From Paraglaciecola mesophila (GTDB lineage Bacteria; Pseudomonadota; Gammaproteobacteria; Enterobacterales; Alteromonadaceae), in the NCBI RefSeq assembly GCF_009906955.1, contig NZ_CP047656.1, positions 2,373,501-2,437,500 of the forward strand: 64,000 nucleotides of DNA, written 5' to 3'. A program made the translations under genes and the position numbers. The notes under the pieces are model-generated. The model was given only the letters and a program-made list of their open reading frames with translations. It made no database searches and was not told where the DNA came from. Each line of letters starts with the position of its first letter. Positions within the stretch are counted from its first letter, which is position 1. Of the stretch, positions 29,590 to 41,100 are shown in pieces.

Positions 29590-30909
29590 TTGTATGAGTT
29601 GAATTTTCCTGTGGTACAAAAAGCCTTTTCACAATTACCTAAAGCACATAAATGGGCGGTTATTTCCCTCGCGTCTATTGTCCTTATTCTCGCCTTGTTC
29701 CCATCGGATCGTGCTAGCGCATCGCGCAATACCGAAGCCGCGCTTCTCGAGATAGGCAAACGTTACGAGTTGCCCATAAGCACCGAAAACCTATCAACTG
29801 AGCATGAGAATGAACTGAGTGACGAGCTTGAATGGAAGACTTTTCAAGTTAAGCGAGGAGACACTCTAGCTAAAATATTCGCTCGTGCAGGGTTATCTGC
29901 CCGTGATACATACAATGTCAGTAGCGCAGGTGATTTGGCCAAAAAGCTTCTTAAAATACGCCCAGGCCAGTTAGTGTCATTACAATTGGATGAGCATGGC
30001 GAATTTGCAGGGCTTGGGTATGCCTATTCAAATACTGAAACCTTGCTTATCAAACCAAATCAAGAAGGAAAACTTGTCTCCAGCGTAGATGAGAAAACCG
30101 TTGATACACGTTTAAATTACGCTCAAGGTGAAATTAACAGTAGCTTTTGGAATGCGGGTGTTAAAGCCCATTTATCAGAAAGCCAAATTATGAGCTTAGC
30201 GGCAATTTTTGGTTGGGATATCGATTTTGCGTTAGAAATCCGCCAAGGTGATAATTTTAACGTGGTTTTCGAAGAAAAATATATTGATGGCGAATTTGTT
30301 GAATATGGTGACATCGTCTCTGCTGAATTCACCAACGGTGGGAACACCTTCACCGCGATCCGCTATTCTGACGGAAATTACTACACTCCGGAAGGGCGAA
30401 GCATGCGCAAGAGCTTTTTACGCGCACCAGTCAGTTTCAAATACATCAGCTCTAGTTTCACAAAACGTCGTTTTCACCCAGTACAAAAACGTTGGAAAGC
30501 ACACCGTGGTGTGGATTACGCTGCCAATCGAGGCACGCCAGTAATGGCTGCTGGCGATGGCAAAGTTATCCGTTCCTCGTACGATAAATACAATGGAAAC
30601 CATGTGTTTATTCAGCATGGCGAAAAGTATGTGACCAAATATTTACACTTTACCAAGCGTAACGTAAAAGTCGGTCAAACGGTCAAGCAAGGCGATGTAA
30701 TTGGTACCGTTGGCTCTACCGGATTGGCATCAGGCCCACATCTACACTATGAATTTTTAGTTGATGGTGTGCACCGCAACCCAAGAACGGTATCATTACC
30801 AAAGGCCTTACCTATTGCCAAAAAAGAGCGTGACGCATTCGAATTGGTCGCCAAAGAACAGCTTGAATTACTCAGTAACAGCAAGCGTATCATGTTGGCA
30901 ATGAACTAA
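29590..30909 (+). CDS. M23-family peptidoglycan endopeptidase, MepM-like
   Basis: The product is up to 439 residues. The start is uncertain: TTG at 29590, TTG at 29599 or GTG at 29611. A membrane anchor (about residues 20-40) is followed by an OapA/LysM-like domain (about 78-160; VKRGDTLAKIFARAG) and a lysostaphin-type M23 domain with H305 and D309 (HRGVDYA) and the HxH at 384-386 (HLH). These enzymes cut D-Ala-mDAP cross-links in the periplasm to allow wall growth. The gene is divergent from tyrS. Confidence 0.88.
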   Translation: MYELNFPVVQKAFSQLPKAHKWAVISLASIVLILALFPSDRASASRNTEAALLEIGKRYELPISTENLSTEHENELSDELEWKTFQVKRGDTLAKIFARAGLSARDTYNVSSAGDLAKKLLKIRPGQLVSLQLDEHGEFAGLGYAYSNTETLLIKPNQEGKLVSSVDEKTVDTRLNYAQGEINSSFWNAGVKAHLSESQIMSLAAIFGWDIDFALEIRQGDNFNVVFEEKYIDGEFVEYGDIVSAEFTNGGNTFTAIRYSDGNYYTPEGRSMRKSFLRAPVSFKYISSSFTKRRFHPVQKRWKAHRGVDYAANRGTPVMAAGDGKVIRSSYDKYNGNHVFIQHGEKYVTKYLHFTKRNVKVGQTVKQGDVIGTVGSTGLASGPHLHYEFLVDGVHRNPRTVSLPKALPIAKKERDAFELVAKEQLELLSNSKRIMLAMN

Positions 30910-31031
30910 TTGTACGCCCATTTCCCAGCAGCCTGTATAGTCAGCGGGAAGGCAAAAAATGAATAAGTTCTCGCTGGCAAGCGTTCCCTTTCTCGGCCTT
31001 TTGCCTCTTTCAATGGTGAGTGAGTCACATT

Positions 31032-31511
31032 ATGACGCCTAAAAAAAACAGTCGAGCTCTGGACAGTATTGATTTAGATATCATTGCCTCGTTATTCGAA
31101 GATGCCCGCACTACTAACAAAGAAATAGCAAAACGTGTCGGGCTAGCGCCTTCATCATGTTTAGAGCGTATCAAACGCTTACAAGCTGACAACATCATTC
31201 AGGGCGCCTCGCTGCAAGTCGATTTGAATGCGTTAGGCGGCCATATTCAAGCGATGATTTCTATTCGTTTATCTGATCACAACCGTTTGGCAGTTGATGA
31301 TTTTGTTGCTGACTTGCTGCCGCAACCTGAGGTGCTAAGTGTGTTTCATATGGGCGGCAATATTGACTTTTTATTGCATGTCACGGTTTCCGATTCCAGC
31401 CATTTGCGTGACTTCGTGTTCAATCAACTTACCGCTAGACCTGAAATAAACCACGTTGAAAGCGCCCTTGTATATGAACATAGACGCTCGCAAAAGCTAC
31501 CTAAGTTCTAA
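31032..31511 (+). CDS. Lrp/AsnC-family transcription regulator
   Basis: The product is about 159 residues from the ATG at 31032 (GTGAG at good spacing; a GTG at 31020 is also possible). The N-terminal helix-turn-helix (TNKEIAKRVGLAPSSCLERIKRL, about 25-50) is followed by an AsnC-type ligand-binding domain. These regulators respond to amino acids. The neighbour across the convergent junction is an AstE-like hydrolase, and no clear target is evident. Confidence 0.88.
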   Translation: MTPKKNSRALDSIDLDIIASLFEDARTTNKEIAKRVGLAPSSCLERIKRLQADNIIQGASLQVDLNALGGHIQAMISIRLSDHNRLAVDDFVADLLPQPEVLSVFHMGGNIDFLLHVTVSDSSHLRDFVFNQLTARPEINHVESALVYEHRRSQKLPKF

Positions 31512-31557
31512 CCTGAAAAACCCGAGTTCTAACCAGAAATATCCGCTACATAAGTCG

Positions 31558-32676
31558 CTATAATTCAAAGTAGTGGGTAAAACATTTATATAGCTGGGTA
31601 CCACTTAAAATAGACGCAGACGGGAAATGCAAAATAGGAATAAGATCGCACTGTGCAAGGATCAACTCCGTTGCATTCGGGGTATCGAGTTCATCCACAT
31701 TCAGTAATTTCGCTAATGGCTGGCCTTGTTTTATCATTTCACCAGGCTTAGCTAAATACTCGACCATACCACCTTGTTGGGTATACAACACTTTATAGTT
31801 TTTCAAGTATGTAGCAACTCTGCGCATAGTTTGCGGATAAATATCACTTTCGATTAGGCATCCTTTTGCATTGAGGTAAGACAAAATACTATTGGCGTCA
31901 TATTCACCGTCAGTAAAACTAATCACTTCCTGGCTGCCCATTTCCAGTGTGAACGCCTCAACTCCGAATTCGACCGCTTTTTGGCGCTTATCACTGAGTA
32001 GAGTTTGCAATGTCCACCACGGGCAAAACGTGGCTTCATCTAACGCACCCGCAAATTTATTAGGGATTAAAATAACATGAGGGATATTAAACATCGTTGC
32101 TGACGCTTGCGCATATTCGGGCACATAAATATGCCGTGTCGACACAGGCCCGTTGTGTAAATCAAGTACAAAATCTGCGTCAAAGGCGAGTTGCTGCAGC
32201 TTCAAGTTGAGACGCTGGGCGAGCCCAATACCCCAAGATTCTTGTAATTTTTCAGCCAAAATGTCCTTTATTTGCTGACGAAAACGCTGCTTGATTTGTG
32301 GAACAGATTCATCATCTTGCACACTTTGGGCAAACTCTTGGATCAAGCTTTCATCATAAAAATAGCCTCGATTCCAGTTTGTACCATTGACCGGATCAAA
32401 TCGTCCTAAGGTATACTCCCCCGCCTTAATATTGGTGCCAACAGGGTTACAATTCGGCACTAATATGACTTCACCGCAAATTGGCTGTTGCTTCAGTCGT
32501 TGAATAAGGTGGTATATCACCACGTTGCCTTGAACCTCAGCGCCGTGTATTGAGCTTTGAATGTAAACTTTCGGGCCAGGCTTCTCGCCAATAAAACGGT
32601 ACAGGGGAACGTTCATATTTCGCCCTGATGCATTTTGTGCCACCACTATGTATTCTTTTTTAAATTGGTTGCTCAC
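31558..32676 (-). CDS. Succinylglutamate desuccinylase/aspartoacylase-family M14 enzyme
   Basis: The product is about 372 residues. The GTG at 32676 is preferred because GAG lies seven bases before it; a TTG at 32682 is possible. The zinc ligands are H44 and E47 (IHGAEVQG) and H174 (LDLHNG). The C-terminal part (about 285-345) is a beta region resembling a lipoyl-like hybrid motif (GEMIKQGQPLAKLL). It should hydrolyse an N-acyl amino acid or a related amide. No arginine-catabolism gene is adjacent, so AstE itself is unlikely. Confidence 0.8.
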   Translation of the reverse strand: MSNQFKKEYIVVAQNASGRNMNVPLYRFIGEKPGPKVYIQSSIHGAEVQGNVVIYHLIQRLKQQPICGEVILVPNCNPVGTNIKAGEYTLGRFDPVNGTNWNRGYFYDESLIQEFAQSVQDDESVPQIKQRFRQQIKDILAEKLQESWGIGLAQRLNLKLQQLAFDADFVLDLHNGPVSTRHIYVPEYAQASATMFNIPHVILIPNKFAGALDEATFCPWWTLQTLLSDKRQKAVEFGVEAFTLEMGSQEVISFTDGEYDANSILSYLNAKGCLIESDIYPQTMRRVATYLKNYKVLYTQQGGMVEYLAKPGEMIKQGQPLAKLLNVDELDTPNATELILAQCDLIPILHFPSASILSGTQLYKCFTHYFEL

Positions 32677-32782
32677 ATTCAAACTCGTGGTTGTACGCTA
32701 CTTTGTAATGGCTGTTTGTACCCAACAGCTGAAGCATCACAAAGCGCATCATGGATTAAGGAAATCAAGCTCATCAGATGGG

Positions 32783-34462
32783 TTAATGCTCAGCACGTTT
32801 CTTTTCAATGATGTCTTCAAGACCGTCTTTTTCCCCTTGCGCTTTATCAATGTCATCGCGACCTTGATAATAACGACGGTGAAATGCATGTCGCTCCTGC
32901 AGATATCCGATATCTTCAACTTCAGGTTCAGCCTTTAAAACCATACGTTTGTGCTCCGAAAACTGTGGCCAAATAGGTAAATCACGCGTGTTTTCAGGGG
33001 GGCTATTAGGTGAACCTGTTTTAATAAACTGGACAAAGTATTGCTGCATCATGTTAGAAACCTGATAATCCGCTTCCTGCCAAAGGTACAAGGGGTTTAC
33101 GTCTAAATTCCCCAACGCGTATTCTATTTCAGCGGAATGCACGGCACCGCGAGCTTTATTAGCTGGCGGAACTTTTTTCGCCCCTACCATGGCAGGACGC
33201 ACATGGTCGTAAAAATAATAGTAGCTTGGTGCTGAACTCGTTTTGCTGTGTTGATAAGCCCAGTTATAGGTCGCTATCCCCATAAAGCGATCACTGGCCA
33301 AAGCCTGGGCTGAAGCTTTAACTTGTTCACTGTTTTGTCCGGGATACAGCACAAGTACCTTTTTAGTATTATCAGGGTAAAGACGCTTTATCTTATCCAC
33401 ATAATGCTCAACAGTGGGCTCGCCATCCATCATGATCTGTTGATAATTACCCTCTTGAGAGTTATCACCAAGTAGTAGAGGTACGTTTGCCTGTTGACCT
33501 TTAGCATACAAAGTAGCGGATGACTCAGGAAAGAACCTACCATCTACATTAGGCTTAAAATAAATGAAGCCGCCCTTAGTCACTTTATCAAGCAGGGTTT
33601 GCGCAGGCATCTTTCGAAGCGCCGTCATACGTTCTTCAGGAAGAGTTAAGCCTTGTCCTGGGGTGTTTTTAAGTGCAGCCGTAGTTACTTCGCTACCGTA
33701 TCGCTCAGCATCCTCAAGGCTCAAAGGGTCAAGCGGAGGGCCTACTACTGAACCACTCTCGCCAATGGCACCAGCAATATAAGACTTGGCCGAAGGAGCT
33801 ACCATTAACGCTGAAACCGAAATAGAACCTGCTGACTCCCCTGCAATAGTAATACGCTTAGGATCACCCCCAAACTGCTGAATATTCTCAGCAACCCATT
33901 TCAAAGCAGCTTGTTGATCCATCAAGCCGTAATTACCCGAGCCTTGATAGTCTGTTTGATTAGATAACCCTTTGTGTGCGAGAAAGCCAAAGACACCAAG
34001 ACGATAATTGGCAGTAATCACCACAATGTCGTTTTGGGCCATTGAAGTACCGTCGTAACGTTTTTCATCTGCGCTGCCTGCAATAAAACCTCCGCCGTGA
34101 AAGTATAATAACACCGGTAATTTCGCCGTCTTCGCTGTGCTTGGCGTCCATATATTTAGGTATAAGCTGTCTTCGCTAATGTCGTTTGAGCGAAATTGCA
34201 TATCACTGTATATGGGGTTTTGCATTGCTCGTGGCGCAAACGCTGTGGCTGCACGCACACCTTGCCATGCCTTCACCGGCTGAGGAGGTTGCCAACGAAG
34301 TTCTCCCACAGGTGGCGCGGCAAAAGGAACGCCCTTGAATGCCAAAATGTTAGTTTGCTCATTTTTCTCGCCGGATAGCGCACCATAGGCAGTGTTAACC
34401 TGTGTTGCGAGTGCAACAGGGGAAAAAATAACTAAAAAGAAAGAAAATAAAGCCGATTTCAT
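32783..34462 (-). CDS. Exported type-B carboxylesterase
   Basis: The product has 559 residues with a signal peptide (about 1-19). The oxyanion loop HGGGF is at 122-126 and the nucleophile is S210 in GESAGS. A late GAVHSAE near 445 probably holds the catalytic His. These alpha/beta hydrolases cleave carboxylic esters in the periplasm or outside the cell. AAGGAAC precedes the ATG. It follows parC by about 80 bases on the same strand but is functionally unrelated. Confidence 0.88.
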   Translation of the reverse strand: MKSALFSFFLVIFSPVALATQVNTAYGALSGEKNEQTNILAFKGVPFAAPPVGELRWQPPQPVKAWQGVRAATAFAPRAMQNPIYSDMQFRSNDISEDSLYLNIWTPSTAKTAKLPVLLYFHGGGFIAGSADEKRYDGTSMAQNDIVVITANYRLGVFGFLAHKGLSNQTDYQGSGNYGLMDQQAALKWVAENIQQFGGDPKRITIAGESAGSISVSALMVAPSAKSYIAGAIGESGSVVGPPLDPLSLEDAERYGSEVTTAALKNTPGQGLTLPEERMTALRKMPAQTLLDKVTKGGFIYFKPNVDGRFFPESSATLYAKGQQANVPLLLGDNSQEGNYQQIMMDGEPTVEHYVDKIKRLYPDNTKKVLVLYPGQNSEQVKASAQALASDRFMGIATYNWAYQHSKTSSAPSYYYFYDHVRPAMVGAKKVPPANKARGAVHSAEIEYALGNLDVNPLYLWQEADYQVSNMMQQYFVQFIKTGSPNSPPENTRDLPIWPQFSEHKRMVLKAEPEVEDIGYLQERHAFHRRYYQGRDDIDKAQGEKDGLEDIIEKKRAEH

Positions 34463-34542
34463 GAGCGTTCCTTTTGCTAATAAAGTGCCGGTAGCGAATA
34501 GAGTGCCAGCGACAGCACAGTCCTATCGCCGGCAGAGAAACA

Positions 34543-36855
34543 TTAGAGCAATGGCTCGTTTGGTAGATCTTCACCGTCACTGTCAGGCTCAGTGGGCATC
34601 GCGCCTGCTTCCACTTCGATGCCATCAACGCGTTGCAGACCTCGCGGTAGTTTATTACCACGTCGACCTCTTTCACCTTGATAATGCGTCAGGTCATCGG
34701 CAGTGAGCGTCATGCCGCGTTTACCTGCCAGCACTTTTACATTTGCACCTTGAGGAACAACCGCTAACACTTTAACGAACTCCTCGCGAGCCTGTGATTT
34801 GGCAGACGGAATACTGATAATTTTATTACCCTTACCTTTACCTAAACTAGGTAAGTCACGTAATGGAAACATCAGCATTCGACCTTCATTTGAAATGGCT
34901 AAACACCAGTCTGAAGCTAAATCGTGCACCGGCTGCGGTGAAATGACTTTAGCCGACTTAGGCAAAGACAAATATGCCTTACCCGCTCGGTTCTTGCTGA
35001 TCATGTCGGCAAACTTGCCAACAAAACCGTAGCCAGCATCAGAAGCAATTAGGTATTGCTGTTCATCTTGCCCCATCACAACGTGTTCAACGGTTTCGCC
35101 ACTGACGATACTGAAACGCCCTGTGATGGGCTCTCCTTGGCTTCGCGCTGAGGGTAAAACGTGAGCATCACAAGAGAACGCGCGCCCAGATGTGTCCATA
35201 AACACCGCTTGCTGATTACTGCGGCCTTTGCTGCTTGCAAGGTATTTATCCCCTGCTTTATAACTTAAGCCAGCCACATCAACATCATGACCTTTGGCAC
35301 AGCGTGCCCAGCCTTTTTCAGATAACACCACCGTTACCGCTTCAGAGGGAATTAACTCCTTTTCAGTTAAGGCTTTTGACTCGGAGCGTTCAATTATCGG
35401 TGAGCGTCTGTCATCACCGTATAGCTCAGCTGCTGCTAAAATTTCTTTTTTGATCAGAGTCTTAAGACGGCGATCAGAACCTAAAATCAATTGTAGCTCG
35501 TCCCGCTCTTTGGCGAGCTCATCTTGCTCACCTTTAATTTTCATTTCTTCAAGCTTAGCTAAATGGCGTAGTTTTAACTCTAAAATTGCTTCGGCTTGTA
35601 TATCAGATAACGAAAAGGTGTCCATCAAGACTTGTTTTGGCTTTTCTTCGTAGCGAATAATACGAATCACTTCATCGATATTTAAAAAGGCAATCATTAA
35701 GCCTTCTAAAATATGTAAGCGCGCCAATACTTTATCTAAGCGGAACTGTAAGCGCCTAACGACTGTGTCTTTCCTAAACACTAACCATTCAGACAAGATC
35801 ATGCGCAGATCTTTAACTTGCGGGCGACCATCTAAACCAATCATGTTGATGTTAACGCGATAGTTCTTTTCTAGATCTGTGGTAGCGAACAAGTGCTGCA
35901 TTAATTGCTCAACGTCGACACGGTTTGAGCGCGGTGTAATCAACAAACGTGTGGGGTTTTCGTGATCAGACTCGTCTCGTAAATCGCTGACCATAGGGAG
36001 TTTCTTTGCCTGCATTTGGGCAGCAATTTGTTCTAATATTTTACCGCCCGATGCCTGATGCGGCAACGCGGTTATAATAATGTCTCCCGCTTCTTCATAA
36101 TATACAGCACGCATTTTTATCGAGCCACGACCGGTTTCGTACATTTTACGAATGTCGCTTTTCGGCGTAATAATTTCTGCATCTGTAGGGTAATCAGGGC
36201 CTTGTACAAACGCTAATAACTCATGCAACTCGGCCTTGCTGTTGTCCAGTAAATGGGCACAGGCATTGGCCACTTCCCGCACGTTGTGCGGCGGAATATC
36301 TGTGGCCATACCCACGGCGATACCGGTAATACCATTGAGTAAGATATGCGGTAAACGTGCAGGTAGTATTTTGGGCTCATCAAGTGTGCCGTCGAAATTA
36401 GGCTGCCAATCTACCGTTCCCTGACCAAGTTCAGTTAGTAGCACTTCACTGAATTTTGATAATCGTGACTCGGTGTAACGCATCGCAGCAAATGATTTAG
36501 GATCATCTGGTGCCCCCCAGTTTCCTTGTCCATCAACCAGCGGGTAACGATAAGAAAACGGCTGAGCCATCAGCACCATAGCTTCATAACAGGCTGAATC
36601 ACCATGAGGATGAAATTTACCAAGTACATCACCCACAGTACGCGCAGACTTTTTATACTTTGCGTTATTGCTCAAGCCTAACTCTGACATAGCGTACACA
36701 ATTCGCCGCTGAACAGGCTTTAGGCCGTCGCCAATGTGGGGCAATGCCCGGTCCATGATGACGTACATGGAATAATTAAGGTAAGACTCTTCGGTGAACT
36801 GACGCATCGGAAGCTGTTCGATGCCATCTTTATTGATAATAATTTCTTGACTCAT
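34543..36855 (-). CDS. parC: DNA topoisomerase IV subunit A
   Basis: The product has 770 residues. The active-site tyrosine is Y127 in AMRYTESR, and the quinolone region reads [12 protein letters not shown] with S87 and E91, the unmutated residues. A C-terminal beta-pinwheel domain (about 500-745) and an acidic tail follow. ParC with ParE decatenates daughter chromosomes. ParE is not next to it in the window; the upstream neighbour on the same strand is the sorbosone-dehydrogenase-like gene. Confidence 0.96.
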   Translation of the reverse strand: MSQEIIINKDGIEQLPMRQFTEESYLNYSMYVIMDRALPHIGDGLKPVQRRIVYAMSELGLSNNAKYKKSARTVGDVLGKFHPHGDSACYEAMVLMAQPFSYRYPLVDGQGNWGAPDDPKSFAAMRYTESRLSKFSEVLLTELGQGTVDWQPNFDGTLDEPKILPARLPHILLNGITGIAVGMATDIPPHNVREVANACAHLLDNSKAELHELLAFVQGPDYPTDAEIITPKSDIRKMYETGRGSIKMRAVYYEEAGDIIITALPHQASGGKILEQIAAQMQAKKLPMVSDLRDESDHENPTRLLITPRSNRVDVEQLMQHLFATTDLEKNYRVNINMIGLDGRPQVKDLRMILSEWLVFRKDTVVRRLQFRLDKVLARLHILEGLMIAFLNIDEVIRIIRYEEKPKQVLMDTFSLSDIQAEAILELKLRHLAKLEEMKIKGEQDELAKERDELQLILGSDRRLKTLIKKEILAAAELYGDDRRSPIIERSESKALTEKELIPSEAVTVVLSEKGWARCAKGHDVDVAGLSYKAGDKYLASSKGRSNQQAVFMDTSGRAFSCDAHVLPSARSQGEPITGRFSIVSGETVEHVVMGQDEQQYLIASDAGYGFVGKFADMISKNRAGKAYLSLPKSAKVISPQPVHDLASDWCLAISNEGRMLMFPLRDLPSLGKGKGNKIISIPSAKSQAREEFVKVLAVVPQGANVKVLAGKRGMTLTADDLTHYQGERGRRGNKLPRGLQRVDGIEVEAGAMPTEPDSDGEDLPNEPLL

Positions 36856-36937
36856 AGTCTGCTATATCGGCCGTTGTTATTATTGTTGTTGGGGGTGAAA
36901 ATGTATTATTCACCCCGCTTTATACGTGGAAAATTGA

Positions 36938-38053
36938 TTACTTCTGGTAGGTTACCCTATAAATAACATTCGCGAAATCATCAGATACTAACAAGCTGCC
37001 ATCGGGCATAGTTAACATGGCGACAGGTCGCCCCCAAGATGTTTCATCAGCCTGTAACCAACCTTCGATGAAAGGTCTGTATTCAACAATTTCGTTGTTT
37101 TTTAATACGGCTTGCATCACTTTATAACCGGATTTTTCAGTGCGGTTCCAGGAACCATGTTCGGCCACAAAAAGGGTATTTTGCGTTTCTGCTGGAAACA
37201 TATCGCCGTGATAAAAATGGATACCTAAGGGGGCTACATGTGCTCCAAGATTAAGTGCTGGCGCCACATAATCTTCGGCATTTTTGCCCGTGCCGAATTC
37301 AGGATCAGCAATCGTTCCACCGTGATAATATGGATATCCATAGTGAGCACCCACTTCGTCCACTCTATTTATTTCACAAGGCGGAATATCGTCACCCATC
37401 ATGTCACGGCCGTTATCGCTAAACCACATTTGCTGTGTTTGCGGGTGCCAATCAAACCCTACGCTGTTGCGAACGCCCTTCGCTACCCACTTACGCTCTT
37501 TGGTCTGTAGGTTATATTTTAAAATAGAGGCGAATTCAGGATTATCAAAGGACTCGCCTTTGTTAGTTTCACATATGTTACAGGGGGCGCCAACGGGAAT
37601 ATATAACCAGTCGTCTGGACCAAAATCGATGTATTTCCAGCCATGGTGTTTTTTATCCGGTAGGCCGTCAATGACCACTTCAGGTGCTGGCAGGTCACGG
37701 AAGTTCTTCTCGATATCAGCGTACTTTAAGATGCGGCTAACCTCTGCTACATATAAGTCGCCGTCCTTTATCGTGATGCCTGATGGCATGGTCAAATCTT
37801 TGGCTATTTGCAATACCTCATCCACCTTGCCATCTTGGTCTTGATCCACAACAGCGGTTAAGACGCCGCCACCGCGACTACCTACAAATAAAATGCCGTT
37901 TTCACTTAATGCCATTTGTCGGGCATTTTTTACGTCCGAGGCGTACACTTCAATGTTGTATCCCTTAGGTAAAGTGAGTTTTTCTAACGGTAAAGACTCA
38001 GCCAACCCAGTAAAGCTGACAAAAGAAAGTAGAATCAATCGGCGAAGTATCAT
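36938..38053 (-). CDS. Exported sorbosone/glucose-dehydrogenase-like beta-propeller protein
   Basis: The product has 371 residues with a signal peptide (about 1-20). It follows the PQQ-dependent sugar dehydrogenase/sorbosone dehydrogenase family: LPKGYNIEVYA near 27, GSRGGGV, LPDKKHHGWKYIDFGPDDWLYI near 130-150, WFSDNGRD near 210 and HGSWNRT near 300. Such proteins oxidise sugars or alcohols with PQQ in the periplasm, but the substrate is unknown and no PQQ-synthesis gene is seen here. AGGAAA precedes the ATG. Confidence 0.82.
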   Translation of the reverse strand: MILRRLILLSFVSFTGLAESLPLEKLTLPKGYNIEVYASDVKNARQMALSENGILFVGSRGGGVLTAVVDQDQDGKVDEVLQIAKDLTMPSGITIKDGDLYVAEVSRILKYADIEKNFRDLPAPEVVIDGLPDKKHHGWKYIDFGPDDWLYIPVGAPCNICETNKGESFDNPEFASILKYNLQTKERKWVAKGVRNSVGFDWHPQTQQMWFSDNGRDMMGDDIPPCEINRVDEVGAHYGYPYYHGGTIADPEFGTGKNAEDYVAPALNLGAHVAPLGIHFYHGDMFPAETQNTLFVAEHGSWNRTEKSGYKVMQAVLKNNEIVEYRPFIEGWLQADETSWGRPVAMLTMPDGSLLVSDDFANVIYRVTYQK

Positions 38054-38170
38054 AGATTATTTCCTGATAGGGTAAGGTAATAACGATTATAAAGAGTTCT
38101 ATCTTAACTACAAAGATTGTCGCCAATAAGAAAAATAGTTACCGTTTTTATAATAGGAAGATCTAGCGTT

Positions 38171-41100
38171 GTGGAAAACACCTTAAGACACTACCTTGCA
38201 AACCTCCCTTTTCGTATTTGGCCGTCCCTGCTTATCTGTTTGATGACCTTGCCCGTGTTCTTCTCTGCAAGCGCCCAACAGACAGAAAGTCTAGTGCAGT
38301 TGATATCGAAAAATCAGGAGGTCAGCTTGTCTTCCTCCATCAGTATTATGCATGAATCCGGTGCGGAACTCAGTGTTACTCAGGTTCGAGAACAGTTATC
38401 TCAGTTTGTTTGGCATTCTGGCGGCAACCCTAACTATGGCTTTTCTGAGCACGGGGTATGGCTTTATACCACCCTTAGCAATGTCACTACCACAGATAAA
38501 TGGGTGGTCAGCGTGGCATTTTCTCAACTCGATAATGTTGATATGTATATCCTGCAAGATGGGCAAATTATCGCTTCAAGCTTTCAAGGCAAACTGGGCA
38601 TGCAATCCCACTATCGCTTACCCGTAATGAAAGCAGAGTTGCCCTATGCACAAACGGTTGAATTGTTTATTCGTCTGCAAAGTCAGCACAGCAGTTTAGT
38701 GGCGCCCATTAGCATCATGTCAAACAGTTCACATGAAATGCAAAACTTCTACGACAGCCTGTTGTGGGGCTTGTTTTATGGTGGGTTAATCATACTGGCC
38801 ATATACAATTTAGTTGTGTATTTCGCTTTACGTGAAGTCAGTTTATTAGCCTATGTAGGGTACATTTGTACTGTACTCGTTTGGCAATTTGTTTGGGGTG
38901 GTCACGCCAGTATGATTCTTCCCCAGGGGCTGTCTCATTGGTTTGACATGCATACTGACATTATATTTGTGTTGATTGGTATAGGGTCTGGGGTTTTTAC
39001 GCTTGTATTTTTAGAAGCCAAACATACGGCTCCTAAAACCTTACCTTTTATTAAGGTCAGTATTGGCCTATTAGCTGTCATGGGACTGTGTTCCATGATT
39101 AATATATTCCCACCGATTTGGCAAAATGCTGCTGTGTATGTGGTTAGTATGCTTGCTATTAGTTGCTACACCTACGCTGGATTTGAGAGTTATTCGAATC
39201 GCTTTTACGCTGCCCGCTACTTTATATTCGCTTGGAGCATTTTAGCCACCTGCGCGCTAATCGGCATGTTTAGCTTAGTGGATATGTTGCCTTCTAATTT
39301 TATTACCACCTATTGCTTCCAATTTGGCGTATTTTTTGAGTCAGCGTTATTTTCACTCGCTTTAATGGATAAAAGCCGCCACCAATTGCAACTTGAAGTA
39401 CAGCAGGCCACGAATGATTTGCGTAATAACATTGAATTGGTTGAAGAACAGAATGTGCGCTTAGACATAGCTCGAAAAGAAGCGGTGGCGGCAAGCAATG
39501 TTAAATCACAGTTTTTAGCCAACATGAGTCATGAGATTAGGACGCCATTAAATGCTATTTTAGGGTTTAGTAAAGAGCTGCAGCAAGGTGATTTTTCAGC
39601 TGATAAACGCGACCAAATCAATATCATCAATGCTGCCGCTGACAACTTAATGACCATAGTCAACGATGTACTCGATGTCTCTAAAATTGAAGCGGGCAAA
39701 TTACAAATTAATAGCCACCCATTTTCGATTAATGAGCTTCTTGAAGAAATGATCGGTGTCATGGCAAAGTCTGCGCATTTGAAAGGCCTTGAATTTGTTT
39801 ACGATATCGAACCACTGCCTCTTAAGTTGATTGGAGACAGTTACCGCATACGACAGATTTTAAATAACTTGTTGGGTAACGCGCTCAAATTTACAGACAC
39901 AGGGCATATTGGTTTATCCGCCTCAGGGAAATTGTTAGAACACGGTATTTTCGAACTAATCATTAAGATAGAAGATACAGGTATTGGTATCAGTCGTGAG
40001 GACAAGCGTAAGCTATTTACCGCATTTTCACAGGTAGACGACGCTCTTAATCGCTCATATCAAGGCACTGGCTTAGGCTTGGTCATCTGCAAAGAGTTGG
40101 TGAAATTGATGCATGGTCAACTCTCTTTACAAAGCTCCCCTGGCCAAGGCAGTGTATTTAATGTGACCGTGCGCATGAATATACTTAACACCAAGCCCAG
40201 CATCTCAGCCAACAGTGAATGGCAAAATCAAACTGTTCTACTTTACGAGCCGTACCCCAATGCACGCTTCACTGCCAGTAAGCTTTTGCACTCTTTAGGC
40301 GCAAAGGTAACCAGTGCTGATTCTATTGCATTTTTGCAAACCTGTACGCAGCCTTTTGACTATTTGATTTATTGTATCCATCCGCAATATCCGATTGCCA
40401 ATGAGAAAGCCTTTGTCTGTGCTGAACACATCAAAGCAAAGCGCAAACTTTTACTGTGCTCAGGCGAAGATTCTTGTTGTCGTTTTTCCAAATTTACTGA
40501 GCAGTTTTCTCCCCAGCTACGCTTACCATTAACACCTGGAAAATTGAAAGAAGTCATGCACAAACCAGCGCAAGCGCCGGTTAACGAGCTACAGCAGAGA
40601 CTAGAAAGTCTGCCCCCCGTGACTGTACTCGCAGTAGACGATATGGAAATGAACCTGCGCCTATTAAGCACCTGGCTTAAATCTTCTCGCCTTACCCTTA
40701 AATTGGCATTTAGCGGGCAAGACGCAGTGACGCTTTGCCAAGAAAATGAATACGATTTGATTTTAATGGATGTGCAAATGCCAAACATGGATGGCCTGCA
40801 AGCGACTCAGTTAATTCGTAAAACCAAGCTCAATTTCGGCACCCCTATCATTGCAGTGACGGCGCATGCATTTAAAGAAGAACAGCAGCGTTTACTCAAT
40901 AGCGGTATGGACGATTACCTCCCCAAACCATTGGACCTATCCGATCTGGTAGATCTAATCAATCGTTGGTGTCACCAAGGTGAGGATGATGAACCCCAGG
41001 CGGAGATATTTAATTGGCCATTGGCTTTAAAACGAGCGAATCAAAATGCTGATGCTGCACGTGATTTATTTGCCCAGTTCATCGAGCAACTACCTGAGTT

